Shown: positions 52,968 to 61,213 of the stretch, in pieces
How the letters are laid out: each line of letters opens with the position of its first letter
Numbering within the stretch: the stretch's first letter is position 1
Assembly: GCF_014323705.1 (NCBI RefSeq)
Contig: NZ_JABVEC010000004.1
Coordinates: forward strand, 186,001 to 250,000
Reading direction: 5' to 3'
Origin: Actinomadura alba
GTDB taxonomy: Bacteria > Actinomycetota > Actinomycetes > Streptosporangiales > Streptosporangiaceae
Length of the DNA: 64,000 bases
The notes under the pieces: model-generated
Seen by the model: only the letters and a program-made list of their open reading frames with translations
Databases searched by the model: none
Told to the model about the DNA's origin: nothing
Program-made: the position numbers and the translations under genes

Positions 52968-54131
52968 GTGAGTGAACCTCTTGTCGCACGCATGCGGAAT
53001 TTCGGGACGACCATCTTCGCGGAGATGTCCGCCCTCGCCACCCGTACCGGAGCCATCAATCTCGGGCAGGGTTTCCCCGACGCCGACGGACCCCCGGCCA
53101 TGCTCGAGGCAGCGGTCGAGTCGATCCGCTCCGGCGGCAACCAGTACCCGCCGGGGCCGGGGCTGCCCGAACTGCGAGAGGCGGTGGCCGCCGAGCGCGC
53201 GGAGCGCTACGGGCTGGCCTACGATCCCGCGACCGAGGTGTACGTCACGGTCGGAGCCACCGAGGCCATCGCCACGACCATCCTCGCCCTCGCCGAGGCC
53301 GGCGACGAGGTGATCGTGTTCGAACCGTTCTACGACTCGTACGCGGCGACGATCGCATTGGCTGGAGCGGTGCGGCGCCCCGTCACCCTGCGACCGGACG
53401 GCGGAAGGTTCACCTTCGACCCCGATGAGCTGCGCGCCGCCGTGGGGCCGCGCACCCGCCTCATCCTGGTCAACTCCCCGCACAACCCGGCCGGTACGGT
53501 CTTCACCCGCGAGGAGCTCGAGACGATCGCCGCCGTCTGCCGCGAACACGACCTCGTCGCGGTCACCGACGAGGTGTACGAGTACCTGACCTTCGACGCC
53601 ACCGAGCACATCCCGCTCGCCTCCCTCGAGGGCATGCGCGAGCGGACCGTCGCGATCTCCTCGGCCGGCAAGACCTTCTCGGTCACCGGCTGGAAGACCG
53701 GATGGGTGACCGCGCCCGCGCCGTACGTGCGTGCCGTCCAGACGGTGAAGCAGTTCATGACCTACACGTCGAGCGCGCCGTACCAGCGCGCCGTTGCGTA
53801 CGCGCTGGGCAACGAGCTGCCCTGGGTCGAGGAACTGCGCAAGTCGCTGGAGGCCAAGCGCGACCGGCTGATCTCCGGGCTCGAGACCGCCGGGTTCACG
53901 ACCTTCCGCCCGCAGGGCACCTATTTCGTGCAGGCCGACATCCGGCCGCTCGGCTTCACCGACGGCTTCGAGCTCGCCAGGGCGCTGCCGGAGAAGGCCG
54001 GAGTCGTGGCGATCCCGAGCCAGGTGTTCTACGACGACGCCGAGGCCGGCCGGCCCTTCGTCCGCTTCGCTTTCTGCAAGCGCGAGGACGTCATCGACCA
54101 GGCGGTGGAGCGGCTGGCCCGGCTGCGCTGA
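52968..54131 (+). CDS. PLP-dependent class I aminotransferase
   Basis: 387 residues. Typical class I/II features: INLGQGFPDADGPPAMLEA, NSPHNPAGTVFT, DEVYEYLTFD and the PLP lysine in SSAGKTFSVTGWKTGW (Lys235). It is closest in pattern to kynurenine/glutamine aminotransferase and the actinomycete DapC-like group. Paired with the nitrilase-family gene it could form a transaminase/omega-amidase pair that salvages deaminated amides. GTG start, leaderless. Confidence 0.88.
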   Translation: MSEPLVARMRNFGTTIFAEMSALATRTGAINLGQGFPDADGPPAMLEAAVESIRSGGNQYPPGPGLPELREAVAAERAERYGLAYDPATEVYVTVGATEAIATTILALAEAGDEVIVFEPFYDSYAATIALAGAVRRPVTLRPDGGRFTFDPDELRAAVGPRTRLILVNSPHNPAGTVFTREELETIAAVCREHDLVAVTDEVYEYLTFDATEHIPLASLEGMRERTVAISSAGKTFSVTGWKTGWVTAPAPYVRAVQTVKQFMTYTSSAPYQRAVAYALGNELPWVEELRKSLEAKRDRLISGLETAGFTTFRPQGTYFVQADIRPLGFTDGFELARALPEKAGVVAIPSQVFYDDAEAGRPFVRFAFCKREDVIDQAVERLARLR

Positions 54132-54233
54132 TCGCGGCCACGCGCGGCCAAGCGCCGCCCGTCCCGGGTCTCGACGGACCGTGACCCCGACCGGAAGAAT
54201 GATCAGGCCAGGTCCGACCACTGAGGAGTCGAT

Positions 54234-55340
54234 GTGCCCGATCCCATCGAAGTGCGCAAGGTACCCATCGAGAGCGTCACCGACGCCGCCGGGCTCGCCC
54301 GGCTGATCGATGACGGAGTGATCGAAGCCGACCGGGTGCTCGCCGTCGTCGGGAAGACCGAGGGGAACGGCGGGGTCAACGACTACACCCGCATCCTCGC
54401 CGACCGGGCCTTCCGCGAGGTGCTGCTGGCCAAGGGCACGCGCAGCGCCGATGAGGTCAAGCAGGTGCCGCTCGTCTGGTCGGGCGGTACGGATGGTGTG
54501 CTCAGCCCGCACGCCACGATCTTCGCGTCCGTGGACCCGGCGACCGCGCCGGCCTCGGCCGAGCCGAGGGTGTCGGTGGGCGTCGCGATGAGCGAGGTGA
54601 TCCTGCCCGAGGACATCGGCCGGCCTGCGATGGTGGAGAAGGTCGCCGAGGGGGTCCGGGAGGCGATGAAGATCGCCGGGATCGAAGAGCCGGCCGACGT
54701 CCACTACGTGCAGACCAAGACCCCGCTGCTCACCCTCGACACGATCAACGACGCGAAGCGGCGTGACCGGACGGTGGTCACCGAGGACACGCTGAAGTCG
54801 ATGGACATCTCCAACTCGACGACCGCGCTCGGCATCGCAGTGGCCCTCGGTGAGATCGAGATGCCGGCCGCCGAGCAGATCCACAAGGACCTGTCGCTCT
54901 ACTCCTCGGTGGCGTCGTGCTCCTCGGGCGTGGAACTCGACCGGGCGCAGATCGTGGTGGTCGGCAACGTACGCGGCATCGGGGGCCGTTACCGCGCCGG
55001 ACACGATGTGATGCGGGACGCCCTCGACGCCGACGGGGTCTGGGCTGCGATCCGCAGTGCGGGTCTGGAACTGCCCGAGCGACCGCACCACAGCGACCTC
55101 GGAGACCGCTTGGTCAACGTCTTCCTCAAGTGCGAGGCGGACCCGAGCGGGTCGGTGCGCGGGCGGCGCAACATCATGCTCGACGACTCCGACGTCCACT
55201 GGCACCGCCAGATCAAGGCATGTGTCGGCGGGGTGACGGCCGCCGTAACCGGCGATCCGGCCGTGTTCGTCTCCGTCGCCGCCGTGCATCAGGGCCCCTC
55301 GGGAGGCGGCACCGTGGCCGCCATCGTCGACCTCGGGTGA
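54234..55340 (+). CDS. Cyanuric acid amidohydrolase/barbiturase family ring-opening enzyme
   Basis: 368 residues, the normal size. The family has three similar domains each giving a Ser-Lys pair; visible are ILADRAF with [24 protein letters not shown] with VQTKTPLL and [18 protein letters not shown] with [11 protein letters not shown]. Members open the ring of cyanuric acid or barbiturate. In oxidative pyrimidine breakdown, barbiturate is made from uracil by a molybdenum-dependent dehydrogenase, which makes the hydroxylase at 26 kb worth considering as a partner. GTG start with GAGGAG site. Confidence 0.87.
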   Translation: MPDPIEVRKVPIESVTDAAGLARLIDDGVIEADRVLAVVGKTEGNGGVNDYTRILADRAFREVLLAKGTRSADEVKQVPLVWSGGTDGVLSPHATIFASVDPATAPASAEPRVSVGVAMSEVILPEDIGRPAMVEKVAEGVREAMKIAGIEEPADVHYVQTKTPLLTLDTINDAKRRDRTVVTEDTLKSMDISNSTTALGIAVALGEIEMPAAEQIHKDLSLYSSVASCSSGVELDRAQIVVVGNVRGIGGRYRAGHDVMRDALDADGVWAAIRSAGLELPERPHHSDLGDRLVNVFLKCEADPSGSVRGRRNIMLDDSDVHWHRQIKACVGGVTAAVTGDPAVFVSVAAVHQGPSGGGTVAAIVDLG

Positions 55341-55364
55341 CGAACGGGGAGGGCGACCGGAACT

Positions 55365-55428
55365 CCGCCGTGATGATCTTCACGGTGCGCGCTGGACGAC
55401 GCGCGAACAACTGCAAGATCACGGACGG
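55365..55428. repeat. REP-like hairpin repeat, copy D (inverted)
   Basis: The core is in reverse orientation at 55401-55424 (GCGCGAACAACTGCAAGATC then ACGG). The left side, CCGCCGTGATGATCTTCACGG, pairs imperfectly with it. Located 24 bases after the ring-opening amidohydrolase stop. Confidence 0.65.
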
Positions 55429-55496
55429 AGAGGCCCAAGGCGGTTATGGGCGCGGAGAGTATCTGAATTAGCACCCTCCGTATGCACGGATGGTTA

Positions 55497-55502
55497 TACC
55501 CT
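55497..55502 (+). promoter_or_regulatory. -10 box of leaderless SseB-family gene
   Basis: TACCCT within TTATACCCT ends six bases before GTG 55509. Confidence 0.5.
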
Positions 55503-55508
55503 CTGTGC

Positions 55509-56207
55509 GTGGCCGGACGGACCATTCCTCAACCTCAGTTCCCCACCGACGACGGTGGCACCGATCCCCGCCTGGGTGCGGCGCTGACCGCGTACGCCGC
55601 GGGGCGGGTCGGCGAGCACACGGTGATCGCCGAACTCGCCGGTGCGCGCCTGCTGGTGCCCGTGGTGGCGGTGCTCACCGAGGAGGAGCCGGTGGCGCCG
55701 GGTGAGCCGCGCCGCGAGAAGGACAGCGAGATGGCGGTGCCCACGTTGGTCGGCGCCGACGGCAGGAAGGGCCTGCTCGGCTTCACCTCGGTCGAGACCA
55801 TGGCGATGTGGCGGCCCGACGCCCGGCCCGTCGCGGTGTACTCGCGGGAGGCGTGCCAGGCGGCACTCGACGAGAAGGCCGACGCCCTCGTCATCGACGT
55901 CGCCGGTCCGGTGCCCTTTGCGATCGACGGCTACCGGCTGTACCTCCTCGCCGAGGGCAAGCCCATTCCGCCGCCTCATGAGGACCCCGAGGTGCTCGCC
56001 GCGGTCGAGGCCGCCTTCGGCACAGAGCCCGGTGTCACCGGTATCAGGGTCGCCGCCGGCAGCACCGCCGAACTCTCCGTGCGCTTCACCCTCACCGGTG
56101 ACGTCGACGAGCGGGCCACCGTCCAACGGGTCGCCGACCGACTCACCGAACTGCTGCGCGGCCGCATCGTGGGCGGGGTCGAGCTCGGCGTCGTCCGCGG
56201 CCTGTGA
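55509..56207 (+). CDS. SseB-family protein
   Basis: 232 residues. SseB N-terminal domain pattern: DDGGTDPRLGAALTAY, LAGARLLVPVVAVL, and the region GLLGFTSVETMAMWRPDARP. The function of SseB-like proteins in actinomycetes is not settled. The leaderless GTG was preferred; nine upstream in-frame codons cover the promoter. Ends in a segment repeated after the next gene. Confidence 0.82.
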   Translation: MAGRTIPQPQFPTDDGGTDPRLGAALTAYAAGRVGEHTVIAELAGARLLVPVVAVLTEEEPVAPGEPRREKDSEMAVPTLVGADGRKGLLGFTSVETMAMWRPDARPVAVYSREACQAALDEKADALVIDVAGPVPFAIDGYRLYLLAEGKPIPPPHEDPEVLAAVEAAFGTEPGVTGIRVAAGSTAELSVRFTLTGDVDERATVQRVADRLTELLRGRIVGGVELGVVRGL

Positions 56208-56208
56208 C
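56190..56208. repeat. 19-bp direct repeat, left copy
   Basis: GTCGTCCGCGGCCTGTGAC at the sseB stop, identical to 57010-57028 after the prepilin peptidase gene. The two copies bracket that gene. Confidence 0.8.
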
Positions 56209-56293
56209 GGGCACGGCCCGCCGCACACGGCCGGCGTCACGGCCGCGCTGCCGTCGGAGACGTCGATCTCCCGCGGGTTCCGTACCCCGGCGG

Positions 56294-56299
56294 TAAAGT
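56294..56299 (+). promoter_or_regulatory. -10 box of leaderless prepilin peptidase gene
   Basis: TAAAGT lies seven bases before GTG 56307. Confidence 0.5.
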
Positions 56300-56306
56300 G
56301 CGCCGC

Positions 56307-57005
56307 GTGAGCGAACCGGTTCGTGGGGACGAGTTGCCGGCCGCGTCCGAGCCGCCGCTCGAGAGCGCATCCGAGACGACGCCGGAGCCACCGGAGCCGC
56401 CGGGCGGGGACACCGGATCGCGTGCCGCCCCCGGCGCCCAGCGGGATTGGACCGAGCCGGTCGCCTGCCGCCCGGCGACCGTCGCGTTGGTGGCCGTCGC
56501 CATCGTGCCGGTCATGGTCTGGGGGATCGGGCCCCGGGCCGAACTGGCCGCCTTCTGCTATCTCGGTGTCGTGGGAGTGGTGCTCTCGTTCATCGACATC
56601 GCGCTCCACCGTCTGCCCGACCCGCTCACGCTGCCGTCCTATCCGATCGGCGCGGCGCTGCTCGGCGTCGCCGTGCCGTTCACCGACGACGGAGGAACCC
56701 GGTACCTCCATGCCCTGGCCGGGCTCTGCGCGATGCTGCTGCTGTACTTCGTGCAGTGGTTCATCGTCCCGAACGCCATCGGTTTCGGTGACGTGAAGTT
56801 GTCGGGGGTGCTCGGCCTCTATCTCGGGTGGCTCGGGTGGCCGGCGTGGATCCTGGGGCTGTTCGCCGCGTTCGTCCTGGGCGGGGTGTGGGCGGTGGGC
56901 TTGCTGATCACTCGCCGGGCCGATCGCAAGAGCGCCATCCCGTTCGGGCCGTTCATGCTCGTCGGCGTGCTCGTGGCCGTGGTGCGGCATGGGCCTGGAA
57001 TCTGA
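56307..57005 (+). CDS. A24-family prepilin peptidase
   Basis: 232 residues with about six membrane segments after a Pro/Glu-rich 55-residue cytoplasmic head. The catalytic aspartates are in [15 protein letters not shown] and GFGDVKLSG. These peptidases cut the leader of type IV pilin-like proteins, such as Flp/Tad pilins of actinomycetes. No pilin or secretion ATPase is nearby, so it must serve genes elsewhere. Confidence 0.88.
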   Translation: MSEPVRGDELPAASEPPLESASETTPEPPEPPGGDTGSRAAPGAQRDWTEPVACRPATVALVAVAIVPVMVWGIGPRAELAAFCYLGVVGVVLSFIDIALHRLPDPLTLPSYPIGAALLGVAVPFTDDGGTRYLHALAGLCAMLLLYFVQWFIVPNAIGFGDVKLSGVLGLYLGWLGWPAWILGLFAAFVLGGVWAVGLLITRRADRKSAIPFGPFMLVGVLVAVVRHGPGI

Positions 57006-57009
57006 GCGA

Positions 57010-57028
57010 GTCGTCCGCGGCCTGTGAC
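57010..57028. repeat. 19-bp direct repeat, right copy
   Basis: Second copy of GTCGTCCGCGGCCTGTGAC, five bases after the prepilin peptidase stop. See the left copy at 56190. Confidence 0.8.
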
Positions 57029-57270
57029 CGGTCGTTTAAAGCGCGTTCGTCGAGAGTGCCGAAGCAAAGCCAACTCTCACATTTCTCGGTTTGCTTGAAT
57101 TAGTCCACGGGAAGACGTCACGGGACTGCGGCACTGAGACACGTGATGGTGTCGTTAGTGCATGCATTGGTCAGTCGTGCTGGCCGGATATCGCGGTACG
57201 TAACCTGACGTGTACTGCGGAAATCCGTTCATGACCTGAACGAGCTCCATTTCCTGCAAAGGGGTCCTTC

Positions 57271-57402
57271 ATGAGGATGTCAAAGTGCGCGGCATTGGTC
57301 ACATTTGGTGTGGTCATCACGGGAGCGGCCGTCCTGGTGCTCACTGCGGGCGCTGCTGCCTCGGCCGGCGCCCACCACGACGCCGGCAAGTGCTATCGGT
57401 AG
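57271..57402 (+). CDS. Small secreted peptide, 43 residues
   Basis: ATG with an AAGGGG site seven bases upstream opens MRMSKCAALVTFGVVITGAA, continues with a hydrophobic core and AAASAGAHH, and ends DAGKCYR and TAG. It is a complete signal peptide followed by about 10 mature residues containing one cysteine, two histidines and a C-terminal CYR. Too short for family assignment. It lies 336 bp before the membrane glycosyltransferase gene. Confidence is limited by size, but the ribosome site and clean signal peptide support it. Confidence 0.5.
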   Translation: MRMSKCAALVTFGVVITGAAVLVLTAGAAASAGAHHDAGKCYR

Positions 57403-57738
57403 CGAAGAACAGCGACATGGCACCACGAACCACTTCGGTAGCGGCGGCCAGGCGATGTGCTCTCCAGTTGGAGATCGGCACAGCGCCAGACCACGCACTG
57501 AGCAGGATCGACTCGTGCCAGGGAGCGGCATGATCTGTTGATGATCGGGCCCTGCGCTGTGACCGCAGTCCCCAGTTGGGGGAACAGTCGTTCATGTGGC
57601 CGCAAAGCGAGCCGCGTCACGGTGGTCTCCCGCGTTGGCGGATCGGTTTCCTTCTGCTGTACGCCGTGCTGAGGTGTGAAGCTGCGGGCTGCAAATATTC
57701 ACAATAACTGCGGACTAAATGCCCACCGTGGAGACTTC
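57403..57738. other. Upstream region of glycosyltransferase gene
   Basis: No gene recognised. A short plus-strand frame at 57594-57707 (start MWPQSEPRHGG, hydrophobic GFLLLYAVLR) has no support beyond being open. The last 60 bases are AT-rich (CAAATATTCACAATAA) and probably hold the promoter. Confidence 0.35.
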
Positions 57739-59490
57739 ATGGGATTTATTGCGACCATCGCCCAGAAGGAGCGCGCAGAGGCGAGATCCGGAAGGTCCGT
57801 AACCGTACTCCGAAATCGGCCCTGGCCGTTACTGCTCGCCGGTAGTTGGCTGCTCCAGGCGTTCGTCCGGCTGGCGCTCGCCATACATCAGACGACACCT
57901 GTGATGATTCCCGACGAGTCGGGCTATCTGCTGGCCGCGCGGCTGATCTCCGGAGGTGCGGCGGCCGACCTTTCCGGACGGACCTTCTATCAGGCGGGCT
58001 ACTCGCTCCTGATCTCTCCCGCGTTCTTGCTGGATGGCGATCCGGCCGCCGTGTATCGCCGTGTCATCGCGATCAATTCGCTGGTCAGCGCAGCGCTCGT
58101 GGTGCTGGCGTACATCGCTCTGCGCCGGTTGGAGGTGCCGCGCTGGTATGCGTTCCTCCTGGCGAACGTCACCGCGCTTCTGCCGTCGGTGATCTACTAC
58201 GCCCAATTCGCCATGACCGACGCCGTGCTGCCAGTGGTCGTCCTCGGCTGGCTGCTGCTGGTCCACTCCTGGCTGGCCAGTGGGCAGCCGGTCTACGCTG
58301 CGGCGGCTAGCACGGTCGTCGCCTTCGCCTACACGACGCACGCCCGGGGCACGATCATCCTGCTGGTGCACGTGGGTCTTCTCGTCGTCGCTCTGTCACG
58401 ACGGTGGGTGCGCAAACGTGACATCGCGGTGTTGGCCACGGTGCTGGCCGCCGGGGCGGCCGCCGGCCGGGCACTGAACGGCTGGGTGAGGTCACAGATC
58501 TATCCCGGCGGTGTCCAGCCGCACGGCGATTGGCTCACCGACCGGCTCACCAGCCCAGACGGTGTCGGCTGGATCCTGTCGCTCACCGTCGGCAAGCTCT
58601 GGTATCTGATCGTTTCCACCTGGGGTGTGGCGGGCATCGGCCTCGTGGTCCTCGTACTGGCGTTCCGCCGCGGCACCGCACGTCCGATACGGGCGACGGC
58701 AGGGCTCACGCTCCTCACTCTGCTGGGCATTGGACTGTCCACATCGGGTGCGATCGCCGACGAGGGGACGGTCGCCAACTTCGCCTACGGTCGGTATCTC
58801 GCCTGCCTGGTACCCGTGCTGTTCCTCGCCGGGGCGGCGTTCGCCTGGCGAGCCCCGCAGGTGACGATGGCCCGGGTCCTGCTCGTCACCGCCGGAACGG
58901 CGTTGGCGGCGTCCGCCATCGTACGGATGCACGCAGGTGATCGGCTGTCGGGTAATTTCTTCAGTTCCTTCGACTTCCCCGAGATCTGCTTCCTCACGTG
59001 GAACTGGGATTCCTTCCAGTTGTGGCCGGCCACGGTAGCCGCGCTGCTGCTGCTCGCACTGGCGGGGCTGGTGCTGATCCGCTACGACCGTCGGCGTGGG
59101 TTGTGTGCGATCGCCGTCGCTGTCATCGTGCTCGACCTCGCCACCGTGATCGTCGTCACCAATCGGATCTCGCGCCATTGGTCACGGGAATTGGAGCTGG
59201 ACACCAGTCTGGCGTCGGCCGGGCTGCGTGCCCAGGATCGAGTGGGGGTGAGCTATGAGGGTATGCCGTGGCGTATCTGGGTTTCGCACGCCTTTCAGGC
59301 GCGAAACGGACTTCGTGCTATTGATCGGTATCGCCGGGACTCGCTGCCACCAGATGTGACACTGGTCATCGTGCCCTGGGATTCCGGGGCATCGTGGGAC
59401 AGCTGGCCCGGCGCTCCCGCCGACTGGCAGCCTGTATCCATCAATCGCACCCCTACCGGGAACTGGGTCGCCTGGCGCCGTCAGGAATGA
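57739..59490 (+). CDS. GT-C-like polytopic membrane glycosyltransferase
   Basis: 583 residues with about 11-12 hydrophobic segments. The first outside loop after helix 1 carries the acidic motif PDESGY (58-63), the place where GT-C enzymes (ArnT, protein O-mannosyltransferases) bind the metal and lipid-linked sugar. The C-terminal 110 residues after the last helix form a soluble outside domain. A lipid-phosphate sugar donor is likely; the acceptor is unknown. Two GPT-rich collagen genes follow directly and the duplicated unit upstream of them begins in this gene's last codons, so they are the leading candidate acceptors. GGAG site before ATG 57739. Confidence 0.72.
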   Translation: MGFIATIAQKERAEARSGRSVTVLRNRPWPLLLAGSWLLQAFVRLALAIHQTTPVMIPDESGYLLAARLISGGAAADLSGRTFYQAGYSLLISPAFLLDGDPAAVYRRVIAINSLVSAALVVLAYIALRRLEVPRWYAFLLANVTALLPSVIYYAQFAMTDAVLPVVVLGWLLLVHSWLASGQPVYAAAASTVVAFAYTTHARGTIILLVHVGLLVVALSRRWVRKRDIAVLATVLAAGAAAGRALNGWVRSQIYPGGVQPHGDWLTDRLTSPDGVGWILSLTVGKLWYLIVSTWGVAGIGLVVLVLAFRRGTARPIRATAGLTLLTLLGIGLSTSGAIADEGTVANFAYGRYLACLVPVLFLAGAAFAWRAPQVTMARVLLVTAGTALAASAIVRMHAGDRLSGNFFSSFDFPEICFLTWNWDSFQLWPATVAALLLLALAGLVLIRYDRRRGLCAIAVAVIVLDLATVIVVTNRISRHWSRELELDTSLASAGLRAQDRVGVSYEGMPWRIWVSHAFQARNGLRAIDRYRRDSLPPDVTLVIVPWDSGASWDSWPGAPADWQPVSINRTPTGNWVAWRRQE

Positions 59491-59930
59491 GCCCGGGCGG
59501 CCGGGGACAAGATGGCGCTGATGTCGGTGTTGTCCTGATGACTTTGATGGGCGAAGAGTAGTAGGTCGCGCCGAAAAGCATTCTGGTGTCGGATGGAGTA
59601 AATCCGACGTTGTTCCTCAATCGCTGCAGAATGACAAGATGGCAGGTATGGGCCCATAGCGCTTTCCTGTGCCATCTATTTACTTGATCACGACTTCGCT
59701 TGCGTGTTTCCGTTTCATGTGTGGGTATTCAACTCGTGCCGCACCGATGCGGGTATCGCGGAAGAAAGGTCCGGTCTATCGGACTCGAGCGGGTATGGTG
59801 AATCAATAGATGACTCCCAAGAAGAAAGGGCGGGCATCGCGCCCGCTCCCCGGTAAATACCTAGGTGGATTTGCGCTGGCTGCGACGACGGTCGGCCTCG
59901 CAATGGCGTCATATCCGGCGCTGGCTCACT
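59468..59930 (+). repeat. Duplicated unit, copy 1
   Basis: From the last seven codons of the glycosyltransferase gene, through the 319-bp intergenic region, to the signal peptide region of the first collagen gene. It matches 60757-61213 with scattered substitutions and small gaps (about 1289 bp apart). No gene in the intergenic part was accepted. It probably carries the collagen gene promoter. Confidence 0.85.
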
Positions 59931-60664
59931 CGGCCACCGCAACGTCGAAAGCCTCTCCGGTCCAGAATAGGATCGAGGCCGATGGGGGTGATGGCTGGGG
60001 CGACGGGGGCCAGTCTCAAGACCAGGCCCAGTCTCAAGTAGCAAAGAGGGGGCGGACGGGCCCGACGGGGCCGACTGGACCCCAGGGGAGGACGGGGCCG
60101 ACGGGCCCGACCGGACCCCAGGGGAGGACGGGGCCGACGGGCCCGACCGGACCCCAGGGGAGGACTGGTCCCACGGGCCCGACCGGACCCCAGGGGAGAA
60201 CTGGTCCCACGGGCCCGACCGGTCCCAGCGGACCCCAGGGTCCTAGCCAATGCATCGATTCGGCCATCCAGGCGGCGAACAGGAAATTCATCGGCCTCGT
60301 GCCGTCACCTGGGCGAGTACTCATCTTCGATGAGAGGCAGAATCAGTGGTTCGAATTCACGAACACCACTCCAGCCAGTAATCCTAATCCGATTCCGAGA
60401 GCGGTTTGTATCACCGTGGCCATCCGGGGTAACGACCTGCATGTCACACTATTGACCCAGAACCCTCAGCAGGTGTGGCAGTCGATCTGCACGGCCAATC
60501 CGGCGAACACTTTCGACCCGAACGTTAACTGTGGTCCGTTCGTGCAACGACCGCTGCCGACCTCGTTGTTCTCGAGGGCTCAGCGCGCTTCTGCAGTACC
60601 GGAACTGCCCGAGATGAGAGGTTTCGAGCCTCAGCAGCGCCTTCGCAACGAAAGTCACAGGTGA
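59810..60664 (+). CDS. Secreted collagen-like protein 1 with GPT triplets
   Basis: 284 residues. Signal peptide 1-39 (basic [11 protein letters not shown], hydrophobic core, ALA-HS cleavage region), an acidic, glutamine-rich spacer, then 22 uninterrupted collagen Gly-X-Y triplets at 81-146, mostly GPT with GRT and GPQ at regular spacing. A C-terminal globular domain (147-284) has three cysteines and no membrane anchor or sortase motif. Bacterial collagens of this type form trimeric stalks, and Thr at Y positions is often O-glycosylated (as in Bacillus BclA). No ribosome site; TATGGT lies ten bases before the ATG, so the message is probably nearly leaderless. An in-frame TAG directly precedes the start. 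Confidence 0.87.
   Translation: MTPKKKGRASRPLPGKYLGGFALAATTVGLAMASYPALAHSATATSKASPVQNRIEADGGDGWGDGGQSQDQAQSQVAKRGRTGPTGPTGPQGRTGPTGPTGPQGRTGPTGPTGPQGRTGPTGPTGPQGRTGPTGPTGPSGPQGPSQCIDSAIQAANRKFIGLVPSPGRVLIFDERQNQWFEFTNTTPASNPNPIPRAVCITVAIRGNDLHVTLLTQNPQQVWQSICTANPANTFDPNVNCGPFVQRPLPTSLFSRAQRASAVPELPEMRGFEPQQRLRNESHR
60050..60247 (+). repeat. Collagen triplet array of protein 1
   Basis: 22 consecutive Gly-X-Y codon triplets in a 36-base higher-order unit ([12 protein letters not shown]). The DNA copies are nearly identical, so slippage or recombination is recent. Confidence 0.9.
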
Positions 60665-60686
60665 GCAATCCGGCCTGATTGAGAAG

Positions 60687-60724
60687 GGGATAGGGTGCTG
60701 TGTGGGGACACTGCACCCTATCCC
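60687..60724 (+). terminator. Terminator of collagen gene 1
   Basis: 12-bp perfect stem GGGATAGGGTGC and complement, with a further 4-bp inner stem (GTGT/ACAC), 22 bases after the stop. Confidence 0.8.
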
Positions 60725-60756
60725 TGCATCACTTTGGGCTGTTGATTCCTCCGTGC

Positions 60757-61213
60757 TCGCCTGGCGCCGTCAGGGATGAACCCGGGCGGCCGGGAACAAG
60801 ATGTCGGTGTTGTCCTGATGACTTTGATGGGCGAAGAGTAGTAGGTCGCGCCGAAATGCATTTTGGCGTCGGGATGGGGTAAATCCGACGTTGTTCCTCA
60901 ACTGCTGCAGAATGGCAAGATGGCAAGTATGGACCCATAGCGCTTTCCCGTGGCATCTGTTTACTTGATCACGACTTCGCTCGCGTGTTTCCGTCTCATT
61001 GTTCGGGTATCCAACTCGTGCCGCACCGATGCGGGTATCGCGGAAGAAAGGTCCGGTCTATCGGACTCGAGCGGGTATGGTGAATCAATAGATGACTCCC
61101 AAGAAGAAAGGGCGGGCATCGCGCCCGCTCGCCGGTAAATACCTATGGAGCTTTGCGGTTGCGACGACGACGGTCGGCCTCGCAATGGCGTCATATCCGG
61201 CGCTGGCTAACTC
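60757..61213 (+). repeat. Duplicated unit, copy 2
   Basis: Second copy of the unit at 59468-59930. It still contains the final codons and stop of the glycosyltransferase gene as a useless fragment (TCGCCTGGCGCCGTCAGG), which shows the direction and extent of the duplication. The stretch 60665-61091 holds nothing else apart from the terminator. Confidence 0.87.

Noticed and set aside
52188..55289. 1033-codon minus-strand open frame
   Set aside because: It lies opposite the TetR, aminotransferase and ring-opening amidohydrolase genes, has no family pattern, and arises from GC-rich third positions on the other strand.
57594..57707. 37-codon hydrophobic frame before the glycosyltransferase gene
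   Set aside because: No ribosome site and no signal-peptide structure beyond one short hydrophobic run.
59481..59675. Minus-strand frames in both copies of the duplicated unit (also 60729-60956)
   Set aside because: The two frames diverge in length and reading after the first 25 residues despite shared DNA, which argues against selection for a protein.
60950..61138. Plus-strand 62-codon frame over the start of collagen gene 2
   Set aside because: The frame is broken in the first copy of the duplicated unit and overlaps the collagen signal peptide out of frame.
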